Shown here piece by piece: positions 17,477 to 26,630 of a DNA stretch of 36,816 bases. Both the position numbers and the translations under genes were made by a program. How positions within the stretch are numbered: position 1 is the first letter of the stretch; each line of letters begins with the position of its first letter. The DNA is from Nitrospinota bacterium (GTDB lineage Bacteria > Nitrospirota > Nitrospiria > Nitrospirales > UBA8639): the NCBI GenBank assembly GCA_022572725.1, contig JACZVJ010000019.1, positions 1 through 36,816 on the forward strand, given 5' to 3'. The notes below the pieces were generated by a model, which did no database searches, was not told the DNA's origin, and was given only the letters and a program-made list of their open reading frames with translations.

Positions 17477-18019
17477 TTAAAGTACGAAATCGTCTTCAAA
17501 AACACGATACGGGGTCATCGTGAGACCTAACTTCTGGTACACACCTTGCGCAATGGTATTTTCACTCTCCACATACAGCCGAATCCCCGCCACACCTCCC
17601 CGCTCTTTTGCAACATTGAGCACGTATTGGTAAAGGTGGCGAAAGACACCCTTCCGCCGCCATTCGACCTGGACATACACACTCTGAATCCACCAAAACA
17701 CGGCGTTCCGCCAATCACTCCATTCATAGGTCACCAAAAGCTGAGCGATCACCTTAGGAGAAGCTCTATCTTCTGCAACGAGATAAAACCCACGGTTGGG
17801 GTCTTCCAACACCGCTCTTGTGCCTAATCGAAGACGATCCTCGGCCAAACGTTTCCCCTCAGTCTCCCAGGCCAAAGCCGCATGAAAGGCAGCCAGACTT
17901 TCCACGTCTTCAATGGCAGCGGGACGGACGAAAAGATGGGCACTTTTTCTGGTAGACAAGGGGCAACCCTTTCCCCTTTCTCTGAATGGCAGCTCTAATC
18001 CTTCTCTATAGCCAACCAT
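17477..18019 (-). CDS. GNAT family N-acetyltransferase
   Basis: Acetyl-CoA-dependent acetyltransferase fold of about 160-180 residues. Motif A is V-Y-V-Q-V-E-W-R-R-K-G-V-F-R-H-L-Y, with R-R-K-G-V-F as a variant of the Q/R-x-x-G-x-G/A pyrophosphate loop. Motif B is L-Y-V-E-S-E-N-T-I-A-Q-G-V-Y-Q-K-L-G-L. Substrate unknown. The first ATG (18019) overlaps the DUF502 gene by 25 bases. An in-frame TTG at 17959 preceded by GAAAGGG would give the usual GNAT beginning (A-H-L-F-V-R-P-A) and is an equally good start. Confidence 0.88.
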   Translation of the reverse strand: MVGYREGLELPFRERGKGCPLSTRKSAHLFVRPAAIEDVESLAAFHAALAWETEGKRLAEDRLRLGTRAVLEDPNRGFYLVAEDRASPKVIAQLLVTYEWSDWRNAVFWWIQSVYVQVEWRRKGVFRHLYQYVLNVAKERGGVAGIRLYVESENTIAQGVYQKLGLTMTPYRVFEDDFVL

Positions 18020-18621
18020 CCTCGGGGGGGATGGTACAGCCCTGCAGAAAATTCCATTTTCATGGCCTCCTGGGGACGGAGGTGAATACGATGTGCTTTA
18101 GCCTCAGGCACAAAGGCCAAATATCCGGTAAAGGGATGAATCGCGGTCGGAACGAAGACCATGACGAGCGGCCCTTCCTGGCTCACCTGCAGAACGGGTG
18201 GTGCTGTGCCCATCACAAACCCCAAAGCCCAGAGCCCCTCACGGGGGAAGGGAAACACGACTACCGTGCTTTGACCGAACCGCTCCCGAAACTGAAACAC
18301 ATCCGTCATCCCCTTAAGGGTGTTGTAAATACTCCGAACAAGGGGAATTCGATCCAGTGACTCTTCCACCTGGAAGTAAAGCCAGTGCCCCAAAAAGTGG
18401 GTCGTGACCATTCCGCCTACCAGAATAAGGAGAAGCAAAGAAGCCACACCAGCCCCAGGGAATTCGACCTTAAACATGGGCCCTAGGGTGTTTTCCCATA
18501 AGCTATCCAGTGTGGTGAACAAGGCATACAAAATGAGGAAGGTTCCCCAGGCCGGAACGAGGACAAAGAGGCCCGTGATGAGGTAACGCTTCAGCCTGGG
18601 AACCCAAAACAGTTGACTCAT
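17995..18621 (-). CDS. DUF502 family inner-membrane protein
   Basis: 208 residues with two N-terminal transmembrane helices (about 10-37, G-L-F-V-L-V-P-A-W-G-T; and 55-80, V-A-S-L-L-L-L-I-L-V-G-G). A soluble beta-rich domain follows with the family segments R-I-P-L-V-R-S-I-Y-N-T-L-K and V-V-F-P-F-P-R-E-G and the G-F-V-M-G/V-F-V-P-T-A core. These are clear DUF502 signatures. Cellular role not established. It overlaps the acetyltransferase gene downstream. Confidence 0.92.
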   Translation of the reverse strand: MSQLFWVPRLKRYLITGLFVLVPAWGTFLILYALFTTLDSLWENTLGPMFKVEFPGAGVASLLLLILVGGMVTTHFLGHWLYFQVEESLDRIPLVRSIYNTLKGMTDVFQFRERFGQSTVVVFPFPREGLWALGFVMGTAPPVLQVSQEGPLVMVFVPTAIHPFTGYLAFVPEAKAHRIHLRPQEAMKMEFSAGLYHPPRGWLAIEKD

Positions 18622-18968
18622 TTATTCCGTTCGCCTTTTCCGGCCTGTACCATTCTGACAGAAGAAGTTGGAACCCACCAGCAAAGATGCCATCTCTGAT
18701 CCCAGGGGATTCAACACCCGCTTGTGACCATGAACCTCAAGCTAAACGTTTTGCCACACTAACAGGTAACCCCTCTTCCTCAAGGAAAACAACTCCTCTC
18801 CCTGAGACCTCCCTGTCAGTCTTTTTCCCACTGAAAAGGGTAGCTCGTCAATAAGGCCTCTCCCATCATTCATTTCTTTCCCCTCTTACCTTGATCTGGA
18901 AACTGGTTTTCTCTAAGGTAGTGATAGGTCGAGGCTGAAGGAAACCAAGAACGGTCTGGGGGTAACCA
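18622..18968. other. Intergenic region without recognisable content
   Basis: 347 bases between divergent DUF502 and Trm112-like genes. Apart from the promoters that must be here, I see no credible gene, RNA or repeat. Confidence 0.5.
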
Positions 18969-19307
18969 ATGGACAGAGATCCGTCCGCTTCAACAAAAGT
19001 CAACATAGACAAGGAATTACTGGCAATTCTTTGCTGTCCCGAATCGAAACAGGATGTCTCCCTCATTGATGAAAAAGCCCTACGGATTTTAAACAAAAAA
19101 ATCGAGGAAGGTGAATTAAAAAATAAGGCTGGAGCCTTAGTGAAGGAAAAACTGGATGGGGGGCTAGTACGGGCTGATAAGAAGATTGTTTATCCTATTA
19201 GAGAGGACATCCCTGTGATGCTGATTGAAGAAGGTATCCCGGTGGAGGGCTTTCTTCAAATGGAAAAGAAGGCTGGATTTTCCGATGATAAAACCGCTCC
19301 GGATTGA
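18969..19307 (+). CDS. Trm112-like / UPF0434 family protein
   Basis: 112-residue small protein of the Trm112/YcaR type. The N-terminal segment L-L-A-I-L-C-C-P-E-S-K-Q and the strand G-L-V-R-A-D-K-K-I-V-Y-P-I-R-E-D-I-P-V-M-L are the family hallmark. In eukaryotes and archaea Trm112 activates methyltransferases; the bacterial role is not settled. The usual zinc ribbon is reduced: one C-C pair is present and the second knuckle is missing, as is common in bacterial forms. An insertion of about 25 Lys/Glu-rich residues separates the halves. GGGG lies upstream of ATG. Confidence 0.85.
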   Translation: MDRDPSASTKVNIDKELLAILCCPESKQDVSLIDEKALRILNKKIEEGELKNKAGALVKEKLDGGLVRADKKIVYPIREDIPVMLIEEGIPVEGFLQMEKKAGFSDDKTAPD

Positions 19308-19336
19308 TGATGGTTTGGAATCTTTAAGAGGGAGGT

Positions 19337-19594
19337 TCAAAAAAGGTCTCTCTGAGGGGACTCCGAAGGGGTGGATCCAGCTCGAAAGAACCACCAAATT
19401 GAGCGAGCGAGTTGGACCACTACATAGAAGGACATTGCCATGAGGAGTCCATATACCCACACCGTGTTAAGAGGCCAAACCTCGGGAGCATGGAGAACCA
19501 AGCCTAGAGCTATGTGGCCACCTAGACCCAAGCACAAGGAAAAAATGATCCATTCCTTAATAATCTTGGACTTCCTTTGATCCTGGCTATCCAT
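19337..19594 (-). CDS. Small two-helix membrane protein
   Basis: 85 residues, not recognised. A short basic N-terminus is followed by two hydrophobic helices (about 14-34 and 43-66), with W-P-L-N-T-V-W between them, and an Arg/Ser/Pro-rich tail. Codon pattern and topology look real, but there is no family match I can name. It is convergent with the Trm112-like gene. Confidence 0.55.
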   Translation of the reverse strand: MDSQDQRKSKIIKEWIIFSLCLGLGGHIALGLVLHAPEVWPLNTVWVYGLLMAMSFYVVVQLARSIWWFFRAGSTPSESPQRDLF

Positions 19595-19661
19595 TGGGGG
19601 ATTAAATTAAAAAAGCAATCTAAAAGACTGCAGGCTGGCTGAGTAAATTTTCGCCAAAACC

Positions 19662-20030
19662 CTAAACTGGGCTCTTGGCGGATTCAATTTCGGTGGCGGT
19701 CATGAGGCTTGCTAAGTAGTCGGTCACAAAAATAAGAGCTTCTTCCCTACCGTCCGCCCTTCGTCCCTTTTCCCTCCGCTGAACGGACAATTCATGGTCA
19801 AGGTCCGACTTCACATCACCTAGCAGTCTTTGGAGAGAAGCTGTAGTTAGGTTCATATCCACATCTTCAAAGTCCTGGCAGCGATCCAAAACCCAATTCA
19901 GACCCTCGACTCGTCCTAAATAGCGATCTTGATCGGTGGAGTCGATCCTCGCCATGGTGGTGGCAAATGCCTGCGCCTCATAGATAAGGTTATAGAAACT
20001 GGATACCGCCTTATGCAAAGTAGAATTCAT
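19662..20030 (-). CDS. Small helical cytoplasmic protein of unknown function
   Basis: About 122 residues, almost entirely charged amphipathic helix. It starts M-N-S-T-L-H-K-A-V-S-S-F-Y-N-L-I and includes R-Y-L-G-R-V-E-G-L-N-W-V-L-D-R-C. No signal peptide or membrane segment. GGGAGGG lies 3-4 bases before ATG 20030, which is close; an ATG 12 bases upstream (20042) is the alternative. Not recognised. Confidence 0.6.
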   Translation of the reverse strand: MNSTLHKAVSSFYNLIYEAQAFATTMARIDSTDQDRYLGRVEGLNWVLDRCQDFEDVDMNLTTASLQRLLGDVKSDLDHELSVQRREKGRRADGREEALIFVTDYLASLMTATEIESAKSPV

Positions 20031-20042
20031 TGTCCCTCCCAT

Positions 20043-20580
20043 ACCTCACAAAAACTGGGCCGAACTGAGCGAAATCTGGAAAAATGTCAGTGATCACAAA
20101 GGGTGCCACTGGCCATTAGGTAAATTGGGGCTTTCCGGATCCTGACTCGGCAAAGAGGCCAGCAGAGCATTCCCACACCACCCCGCACTCAGCTCGGCTC
20201 TTTAAGCGACCACTAAAATCTTAAGTCATTATACTTGTTTATCTTGAAAAACGCTATAGCCAAACTTGTTCACTAAAACGAAGTATCCCCTAGTCTACCC
20301 TACTTGTTGTTGGTTTTATTTAGGTAATTTACAAACCTCCAATCAAACCACATACCCCAAAATCCTTGGAGAAGAGTGCGCAATCATATGGTCATGGCCA
20401 TACCTCCTCTGAAAAAGAGGTAGCCGATAAGGCATTCTGCCTCTTTCACGGAGAACATATGGACTCCTGACTCACCATTCCCCATACAAGCCTCCGGGCC
20501 CCCATTCATTCCCACCTTTCCAGGCGGGGCAATCCGGCAGTTTTCAAAAAAAATGGAGGACTCCGGCTAAAAGGGCAAGG
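20043..20580. other. Long non-coding region with one hairpin
   Basis: 538 bases without a credible protein gene. The middle is AT-rich (about 20210-20350). A hairpin at 20413-20446 is listed separately. A small RNA could hide here, but nothing in the sequence proves one. Confidence 0.45.
20413..20446 (-). terminator. Hairpin with T-tract downstream of 109-aa gene
   Basis: On the minus strand AAAGAGGCA...TACCTCTTTTTC forms a 9-base stem (one G-T pair) ending in TTTTTC. It lies about 135 bases past the stop of the 20581-20910 gene, so it may terminate that transcript. Confidence 0.4.
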
Positions 20581-20910
20581 TTATGTAAAAAGGAGAGGAT
20601 GGAATTCGGCCATAAACCCGTAATAAAGGGGGGCAAATTCTTTTAAGCTATGGGGGCTAGTTTCTTTCAATAGCTTAAAGAAGAACACCTGTTGGCGAGG
20701 CTCGATTTGCTCAAGAACTCTTGACAATTGAGGCATGGTAAATGACTTTGAAGGCACGCTAAGAATGTAATGCACAAGTCGTTCAACAAATTGTTGAGTA
20801 ACATACTCGCTGGAAAGGAATCCTTCAGGGACTTTTCCAGACTCCAACAATTCCCAAAAGGGTATGGGTTGGGCAGAGAAAGGAACCGGATCTGGAGGAG
20901 TGAAACTCAT
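20581..20910 (-). CDS. Small protein of unknown function downstream of nxrAB
   Basis: 109 residues, not recognised. The N-terminus is Pro/Phe-rich (P-D-P-V-P-F-S-A-Q-P-I-P-F-W-E-L-L). A helical section follows with E-Y-V-T-Q-Q-F-V-E-R-L-V-H-Y-I-L, ending in aromatic residues (Y-Y-G-F-M-A-E-F-H). No signal peptide or membrane helix. It lies on the nxrAB strand about 300 bases after nxrB but beyond a strong terminator, so it probably has its own promoter. Composition looks like a real protein. Confidence 0.5.
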   Translation of the reverse strand: MSFTPPDPVPFSAQPIPFWELLESGKVPEGFLSSEYVTQQFVERLVHYILSVPSKSFTMPQLSRVLEQIEPRQQVFFFKLLKETSPHSLKEFAPLYYGFMAEFHPLLFT

Positions 20911-21150
20911 TCAAGGTTATACTCGATGACTCTCAGTCTAATATTTAAACCGAAAGCTCATTTATTTCAAATTATTTTTTTAACGACCTGAGCGGCATCT
21001 CCAATTTTCTGGGAGCCCCCCTTCACCAAACTACAGGCTCTAAACGGTATTAGTTTCTCCCATATGGAAGAGGGACCGACCTTCAAAAAGTGAGGTCTCA
21101 TGAAGGCCCCCCTAGGGACGATGATGCTGATACTAAAAACCCCGGCCCCC
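20911..21150. other. Spacer between nxr terminator and next gene
   Basis: Forms most of the 308-base gap after nxrB. It holds only a marginal minus-strand small ORF (20970-21101, 44 residues, start ATG with GGGGGG upstream) whose C-terminus is amphipathic (Q-K-I-G-D-A-A-Q-V-V-K-K). I do not consider it proven. Confidence 0.35.
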
Positions 21151-21195
21151 AAAAAAAGAAGAGGCAGGGAACCACAAAGGCCCCCTGCCTCTTCT
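21151..21195 (-). terminator. Rho-independent terminator of nxrAB
   Basis: Perfect 13-base arms AGAAGAGGCAGGG (21157-21169 and inverted 21183-21195) enclose a 13-base loop. Read on the minus strand, the hairpin is followed by TTTTTTT. It begins 24 bases after the nxrB stop. Very strong for a highly expressed operon. Confidence 0.93.
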
Positions 21196-21218
21196 AGCTT
21201 AGGTGCTTGAGCAGTACC

Positions 21219-22508
21219 TTACAACCAGGTTACCCGCTCCGCTGGCCGAATGTAGATCGGCTCCTCGACTTGTACCCGTACCGCTTCCTTACCCGACTTG
21301 TTGAATCCCAGCACGGTGTCATTGTACATCTCAAAACGCTTCCCGTGGATCTGGGTCTCAAACACTTTCGGGCCAGGAATAACATCATACCGGAAGAGGA
21401 TCTGTTGGGTCGTCCGCCATAATTGCAGCACCGCCAACAGTTCCCGGCTCGGCACCAAGTACTTCTCAATTGCGTTGTCCACGCCCGGCCCAAACATCTG
21501 CCGGATGTAGCCACGCGGTGCCTGCCGCGGCGGAATGTAAAACCCGTTCGGCTCCGTCCCCCACTGGGGATACAAGGGCAACGCCACCTGCTCGACCCGA
21601 ATCGTGTAATACAAGGGATTCCACCGATCTTCCGCCCACAAACCATCCTCTCCTATCTTTATCAGGTTCTGCAACCGAATCCGGCCCACGCATGCCGCCA
21701 TACACCGCGTCTCCATGGGCTCGCCTCCGGTCAAGGGGTCCTTCCCCTCTACACGCGGATAACAGGCAATACATTTCTCCGACACCCGCGTCGTCCCCCG
21801 GTACATCGGCTTCTTGTACGGACATTGCTCCACGCACTTCTTGTACCCCCGGCACCGGTTCTGGTCGATCAACACAATGCCGTCCTCCGGCCTCTTGTAG
21901 ATCGCCTTCCGCGGACATGCCGCTAAACAACCTGGGTACGTGCAGTGATTGCAAATCCGCTGCAGGTAGAAGAAATACGTCTCATGCTCCGGCAGGCTGC
22001 TGCCGGTCATCCGCCACGGCTCTTCCTTCGTAAAGCCCGTCTTGTCGATCCCTTCGACAATGGCGCGCATCGAGGTTGCCGTGTCTTCGTATATGTTCAC
22101 GAACCGCCACTCCTGGTCCGTGGGAATGTACCCAATCGCTGCTTGGCCTACCTTGGCCCCCGCATCGAAAATGGTCATCCCTTCGAACACACCGTAGGGC
22201 GCATGGTGCTTCCGCCCTACCCGGACATTCCATATCTGTCCGCCCGGATTGACCTGCTCGATCAACTGCGTGATCTTCACATCATAGAACTGGGGATACC
22301 CCCCATAGGGTTTGGTCTCCACATTGTTCCACCACATGTACTCCTGCCCTTTGGAGAACAACCACGTCGACTTGTCCGCCATTGAACAGGTCTGGCAGGC
22401 CAAACACCGATTGATGTTAAACACAAAGGCAAACTGCCACTTCGGATGCCGCTCCTCATAGGGATACAGCATCTTCCGTCCTAGTTGCCAGTTATAAACT
22501 TCCGGCAT
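21219..22508 (-). CDS. nxrB: Nitrite oxidoreductase subunit beta
   Basis: Iron-sulfur electron-transfer subunit of nitrite oxidoreductase, passing electrons from NxrA toward the membrane. 429 residues, the length known for Nitrospira NxrB. Four ligand sets are visible: Cys35, 38, 41 with Asp45 in the fourth place; Cys186, 189, 194, 198; Cys219, 225, 229 with Tyr222 where NarH has Trp (the 3Fe-4S type); and Cys246, 249, 269, 273. The start was set at ATG 22508, giving M-P-E-V-Y-N-W, because GGAGG lies 7 bases upstream. An earlier in-frame start would add an unrelated 25 residues. No own signal peptide, so it probably travels folded with Tat-targeted NxrA. It follows nxrA after 84 bases. Confidence 0.97.
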   Translation of the reverse strand: MPEVYNWQLGRKMLYPYEERHPKWQFAFVFNINRCLACQTCSMADKSTWLFSKGQEYMWWNNVETKPYGGYPQFYDVKITQLIEQVNPGGQIWNVRVGRKHHAPYGVFEGMTIFDAGAKVGQAAIGYIPTDQEWRFVNIYEDTATSMRAIVEGIDKTGFTKEEPWRMTGSSLPEHETYFFYLQRICNHCTYPGCLAACPRKAIYKRPEDGIVLIDQNRCRGYKKCVEQCPYKKPMYRGTTRVSEKCIACYPRVEGKDPLTGGEPMETRCMAACVGRIRLQNLIKIGEDGLWAEDRWNPLYYTIRVEQVALPLYPQWGTEPNGFYIPPRQAPRGYIRQMFGPGVDNAIEKYLVPSRELLAVLQLWRTTQQILFRYDVIPGPKVFETQIHGKRFEMYNDTVLGFNKSGKEAVRVQVEEPIYIRPAERVTWL

Positions 22509-22592
22509 AATTTCCTCCGTTTCTCGTGAGGCGTAAAGGTACGAGGCTGAGGGGCGCTCCCCTCTCACCTCCCCACCTGCCACCTCACGGTT

Positions 22593-25500
22593 TTACACTT
22601 TAATTTTAATGTGGTCTCCCTTGAGCCACTTGATCATGAACTCATTCTCCTGACCAGGCGTAAACCCGGTTCGCACCGGCTCCCACGGTCCACGGCCACC
22701 GATACCACCGTCCTCTGCTTTGGTGATCCGAATCAGACATTCCTTCGGCGTCGTGTTCACCGCATGGTTGTCTACCTGGAACCCAAACTTAAACTTCCAG
22801 GCTACCGCGTGCTTGCCCGGCAGCGAGTCCAGCTGATGCATTGGCATCAACCAGCTCCGGGTAAACGACTGCTGTGCCCCATACCGGAAGTTCGACTGAT
22901 ACCCCGTATCCATAGCAATCGCCCGCCCGTCTGGCCGGGTCTCGTGACCCTTCACGGACTTCGCGGTCGCTACATACGGCGCGTGCTTCGCCATCGTCAC
23001 ATGGTACGGGAATGCTGGGTTGTACTTACATCGAATCATCAACCGGGCTACCTTGTAGAATGGATCCGACGGCCTCCAGCCCCGATACGGCCGGTCCACC
23101 GGATTCCCGTCCACATACACATAGTCGCCGTCGTTGATGCCCCGGTCCTTCGCCGCCTGAGGGTTCATATGCAACTGATGCTCACCGACTCCAGGCGTCC
23201 GCTTGTCCATCCGGTACGCATCCCCGAAGTTCGACTCATACATTTGTACCCAGTCGTTCACCGACCATTGGCTATGTACGCGGTGCCGGGTCTTCGGTGT
23301 CACGCAGTAGAACTGATACCCCTTCTCCCACAATGGGTTGGAGTACCGCTTGATCTCCTGCCACGGCAACCGAATATTCCGCACCGTTTTGTCGTCATGA
23401 TGCTGCGCGGTGATCGGAATCCCATAGTCGTCCGGTCGCACATACGGGTTCGAGGACATAATCGCATTCGGGAGGTAGGGTGTTGCTTCGGTCCCTTCCC
23501 TGTGCGAAATGAAATTCTCCCCGTATTCAATGGCTTCCGGCTCAACCCGGTAGTTCTCGTACCGCCCCGTCCGGGTCCACTGTGGTTTACTCTCGTTCGT
23601 CTCCTCCCAGAATGGTTGCCGCGGATAGGTTCGGCATAACACCATCCAGCCCTTCTCCGACTTCAGCATGGTGTCCACGCTATAGCCGTAGGACGTGCAG
23701 CTGGCATCCAACAACCGTTGCACATACACGTCCACCCGGTTGTCGTAGACAAACTTGAAGTAATCCCGGAACCGTTTATCCCCGGTTATGTCCGTCAACT
23801 TCGAAGCCACGCCCGCACAGGTATCCAAATCGTTCCGAGTGTCATACAAGGGCCGAATGCCGCCCTTCCACACCTGGAACCACGGATTCGACACCGTCGC
23901 GGTGTGCTCCGGATAGGTAAACTCCATCCACGTGTTCACCCCCAACGCAATATCATTGTGATTGACGTCCGAGGTCATTTCAATATCTTGCGTCACGAGA
24001 CACTCATTATGCGGGTCCACATTCTTGAGCATGTCATAATGGTGCTTCGCATTGTTGAGCACGTTCACGTTGATAACCCAGCGGAACTTACTCGGCGTCG
24101 GCATGTGGGTCTTTCCCGTGAACACCCGCCGGCCATACTTCGGCGTATTCACAATCAACGCGGTATCCCCGTGATTCCAGTAGCCCACTTCCTCGCCATA
24201 GTAATACCCACGCACATGGATTTCCTTCCCGTGCGCGTTCGGGTCCAACGTGATCTTGAACGGATTCTCCGCCGTATGGGTTCCGAGACCGCCCCCGGAC
24301 CACGGCGTGGCATTCCAAATACCTGCCTTGTAGTTGCCCGCCCAGGTATGCTGTCCCGTCCCAAACTTCCCGACGTTGCCGGTAACGATTAAGACCATCG
24401 CCGCGCCACGCGCAACAATGGTCTGGTGGAAGTAGTGGTTCGTCCCTTCCCCGTTATGAATCGCCGCCGGCTTAACCGTACCGCTATCCCGTGCCCACCG
24501 CACAATCAGGTCCTTTGGACATCGATTGATCTGGTGAACGGTATCCAGGTCATAGTCCTGCAAGTGCACCTGATACATCTGGAACACCGGCAGCACGTCC
24601 ACTTCACGCCCATTGATCAGGTTCACCCGGTAGCTCCCGGTCAACGCTGCGTCAATGCCGCTGTTTCTGAAGTGCCAGCCCACCAACTCCCGATGGATCG
24701 GCACGGCTTGCCCTTTATTCATATCCCACACCATGAACCCGCCTAAGCGAGCAATCTTGCCTGGATTCAACGTCTGGACTTTCCCGGAATACGTCTGGGA
24801 GAAATCCGGTAATTTATAGCCCTTCACCACATCCCGGGGATCGAGATACTGTAAGGTATCCGTCCGGATGAGAAGCGGCATGTCCGTGTACGCCTTACAG
24901 AAATCATGATCGTACAGGTTTTCATCGAAAATAATTTTGCAGGCACCCAGGAAGAGTGCCCCGTCCGTTTCCGGCCGGACTGGCATCCAGTAGTCGGCCC
25001 GATAGGACATAGGGTTGTACTCCGGCGTGATCACGACCGTCCGGCAGCCCCGCTCGTTAGCCTCGATATGCCAGTGGGCCTCCGGCATCTTGTTCTCAAC
25101 AAAGTTCTTGCCCCAGTGCGTGTTAAACTTAGTGAACCGCGCGTCGTTCATATCAATGTCCGAGGTTTGCACCCCTGACCAATATGGATGCGCCGGGTTT
25201 TGGTCCCCGTGCCAGGTGTAGTTCGACCAATACCGGCCGCCCTGCGCCTGATGCGGCTTCACCTTCCGATTCCACGTATCGAGCAAGGCCCCGCAGCCGC
25301 CGTTCATCCGGGTCACGGCCATCTTGCCGATGACGCCTAGGATCGGCATGCCGGCCCGGAACTTCATGGTCCGAACCCCGGAGCCTTTCATCATCTCGAT
25401 CATTTCCGGCGGATAGCCCTGCTCACGGAGTCGCCGGGCGCCGGCCTCACCGCTGTACCGCTGCGAAATCACGATCATCGCTTTGGCCAGATAGGTGGAC

Positions 25501-26030
25501 GCCGTATCCCAGGATACCCGCAACATGTCATCCAGGTACCGCGCATTGAACTTATACTTATTTTGGACGGCTGGGGTGAACTCAGGACTTCCGTCATCCA
25601 TCCATTGCTTCCAACCCCGCCGCATCAACGGGCCCTTCAACCGATACGGCCCATACACCCGGCGATGCATGGTGTAGCCCTTCAAGCACATCCGCGGATT
25701 ATGCGCAAACGTGCCCCGATTCCCGTAAAGGTCCTCGTAGGTCTGATGGTCGTAATTCTGCTCGACCCGCATGACCACCCCGTTACGCACAAAGGAGCGT
25801 ACCCGACAGGCGTGGGTGTCATTGGGTGAGCAGACCCACGTGAAGGACGAATCATACCGATACTGATCATGATACACGCGCTCCCAGGCGCGGTCCGGAT
25901 ACTCGCCCAGCGGGTTGCCAACTTCCACAACCGGCTGTAATGCAGTTAGCGCCAGCACCTTATCGGCCAACGCCACCACCGCGACGGTCCCGGTAGTTAC
26001 TTTTAAAAATTGCCGTCTTGAAAGGAACAT
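22593..26030 (-). CDS. nxrA: Nitrite oxidoreductase subunit alpha (Mo-bisMGD)
   Basis: Catalytic subunit that oxidizes nitrite to nitrate; a type II DMSO-reductase-family molybdoenzyme of 1145 residues. A Tat leader with S-R-R-Q-F-L-K at residues 4-10 and a hydrophobic stretch to about residue 30 places it in the periplasm. The FS0 cluster region has Cys67, Asp71, Cys75 and Cys115; spacing matches NarG His-x3-Cys-x3-Cys-x34-Cys with Asp in the second position. Asp276 in W-H-G-D-Q-N-P-A aligns with the NarG molybdenum ligand Asp222. The rest is full length without frameshift. ATG is preceded by GGAGG. It is first gene of the nxrAB operon, behind a long AT-rich leader region. Nitrospira often carry several nxrAB copies; only one is here. 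Confidence 0.97.
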   Translation of the reverse strand: MFLSRRQFLKVTTGTVAVVALADKVLALTALQPVVEVGNPLGEYPDRAWERVYHDQYRYDSSFTWVCSPNDTHACRVRSFVRNGVVMRVEQNYDHQTYEDLYGNRGTFAHNPRMCLKGYTMHRRVYGPYRLKGPLMRRGWKQWMDDGSPEFTPAVQNKYKFNARYLDDMLRVSWDTASTYLAKAMIVISQRYSGEAGARRLREQGYPPEMIEMMKGSGVRTMKFRAGMPILGVIGKMAVTRMNGGCGALLDTWNRKVKPHQAQGGRYWSNYTWHGDQNPAHPYWSGVQTSDIDMNDARFTKFNTHWGKNFVENKMPEAHWHIEANERGCRTVVITPEYNPMSYRADYWMPVRPETDGALFLGACKIIFDENLYDHDFCKAYTDMPLLIRTDTLQYLDPRDVVKGYKLPDFSQTYSGKVQTLNPGKIARLGGFMVWDMNKGQAVPIHRELVGWHFRNSGIDAALTGSYRVNLINGREVDVLPVFQMYQVHLQDYDLDTVHQINRCPKDLIVRWARDSGTVKPAAIHNGEGTNHYFHQTIVARGAAMVLIVTGNVGKFGTGQHTWAGNYKAGIWNATPWSGGGLGTHTAENPFKITLDPNAHGKEIHVRGYYYGEEVGYWNHGDTALIVNTPKYGRRVFTGKTHMPTPSKFRWVINVNVLNNAKHHYDMLKNVDPHNECLVTQDIEMTSDVNHNDIALGVNTWMEFTYPEHTATVSNPWFQVWKGGIRPLYDTRNDLDTCAGVASKLTDITGDKRFRDYFKFVYDNRVDVYVQRLLDASCTSYGYSVDTMLKSEKGWMVLCRTYPRQPFWEETNESKPQWTRTGRYENYRVEPEAIEYGENFISHREGTEATPYLPNAIMSSNPYVRPDDYGIPITAQHHDDKTVRNIRLPWQEIKRYSNPLWEKGYQFYCVTPKTRHRVHSQWSVNDWVQMYESNFGDAYRMDKRTPGVGEHQLHMNPQAAKDRGINDGDYVYVDGNPVDRPYRGWRPSDPFYKVARLMIRCKYNPAFPYHVTMAKHAPYVATAKSVKGHETRPDGRAIAMDTGYQSNFRYGAQQSFTRSWLMPMHQLDSLPGKHAVAWKFKFGFQVDNHAVNTTPKECLIRITKAEDGGIGGRGPWEPVRTGFTPGQENEFMIKWLKGDHIKIKV

Positions 26031-26285
26031 TGCGAATACCTCCTCGTGTGAAGACTGCTAAATTGCAGCCTAACATCATTGAAACTCTTTAAACTCCCTA
26101 AAAGGGACACCTTAACTTTACCACCTCCCTTCATAATTAAATTTCCTGAAAAATCAACTGGTTTTTAATAAGAGCATAAAACCGTTACTTTAAAACCCAG
26201 ATAGTAATTGAGCAAAATCCACACCAATTAAAAAGTTTGAATGAAATTTTTATAAGTCATTGAAAATAAATTAAAAAATTAGATT

Positions 26286-26322
26286 TTTACGAACACGTTT
26301 CATTCCATGAATGTTTCGTAAA
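26286..26322. promoter_or_regulatory. Imperfect palindrome upstream of nxrA
   Basis: TTTACGAA (26286-26293) and TTCGTAAA (26315-26322) are perfect inverted arms, extended inward with near matches (TTTCAT / ATGAAT). It lies about 256 bases before the nxrA start. It could be an operator or a cruciform; the factor is unknown. Confidence 0.4.
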
Positions 26323-26616
26323 GGTAGCACCTGGTAAAACATCTCCACCTGAGTTTAAGGGAAAAGGCCATTTTACTAGGATATTTTATAAATTTCTCAA
26401 CAATTTCAGAAGGTTGTGGATGTCAAACCCAAGGATACCGAAATGTAACAAACCCTCTATCTTTAAAAAGGCTAACCTCTCGTGTCTCGTGGTCCAGATA
26501 AGATTTAAATGGGTGTGAAAAATCCGCTACAAATTTTCGACAATAGATTAGGGAAGAGGCAGGAAAATTCATTTCACCATACTGCCCTGGGCCATTTGTT
26601 TACTTTAGCGTTATTC

Positions 26617-26630
26617 TTGATATGGATTAA
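26617..26630. promoter_or_regulatory. Possible FNR/CRP-type site
   Basis: TTGAT-ATGG-ATTAA matches the FNR consensus TTGAT-N4-ATCAA at 9 of 10 positions. It is nearly 600 bases from nxrA, and AT-rich sequence yields such matches by chance. Confidence 0.2.

Noticed and set aside
22611-24392. Long plus-strand ORFs inside nxrA (342 and 224 residues)
   Set aside because: Antisense shadows of a C-ending-codon-rich gene; Val/Arg/His-rich, no fold or start signals.
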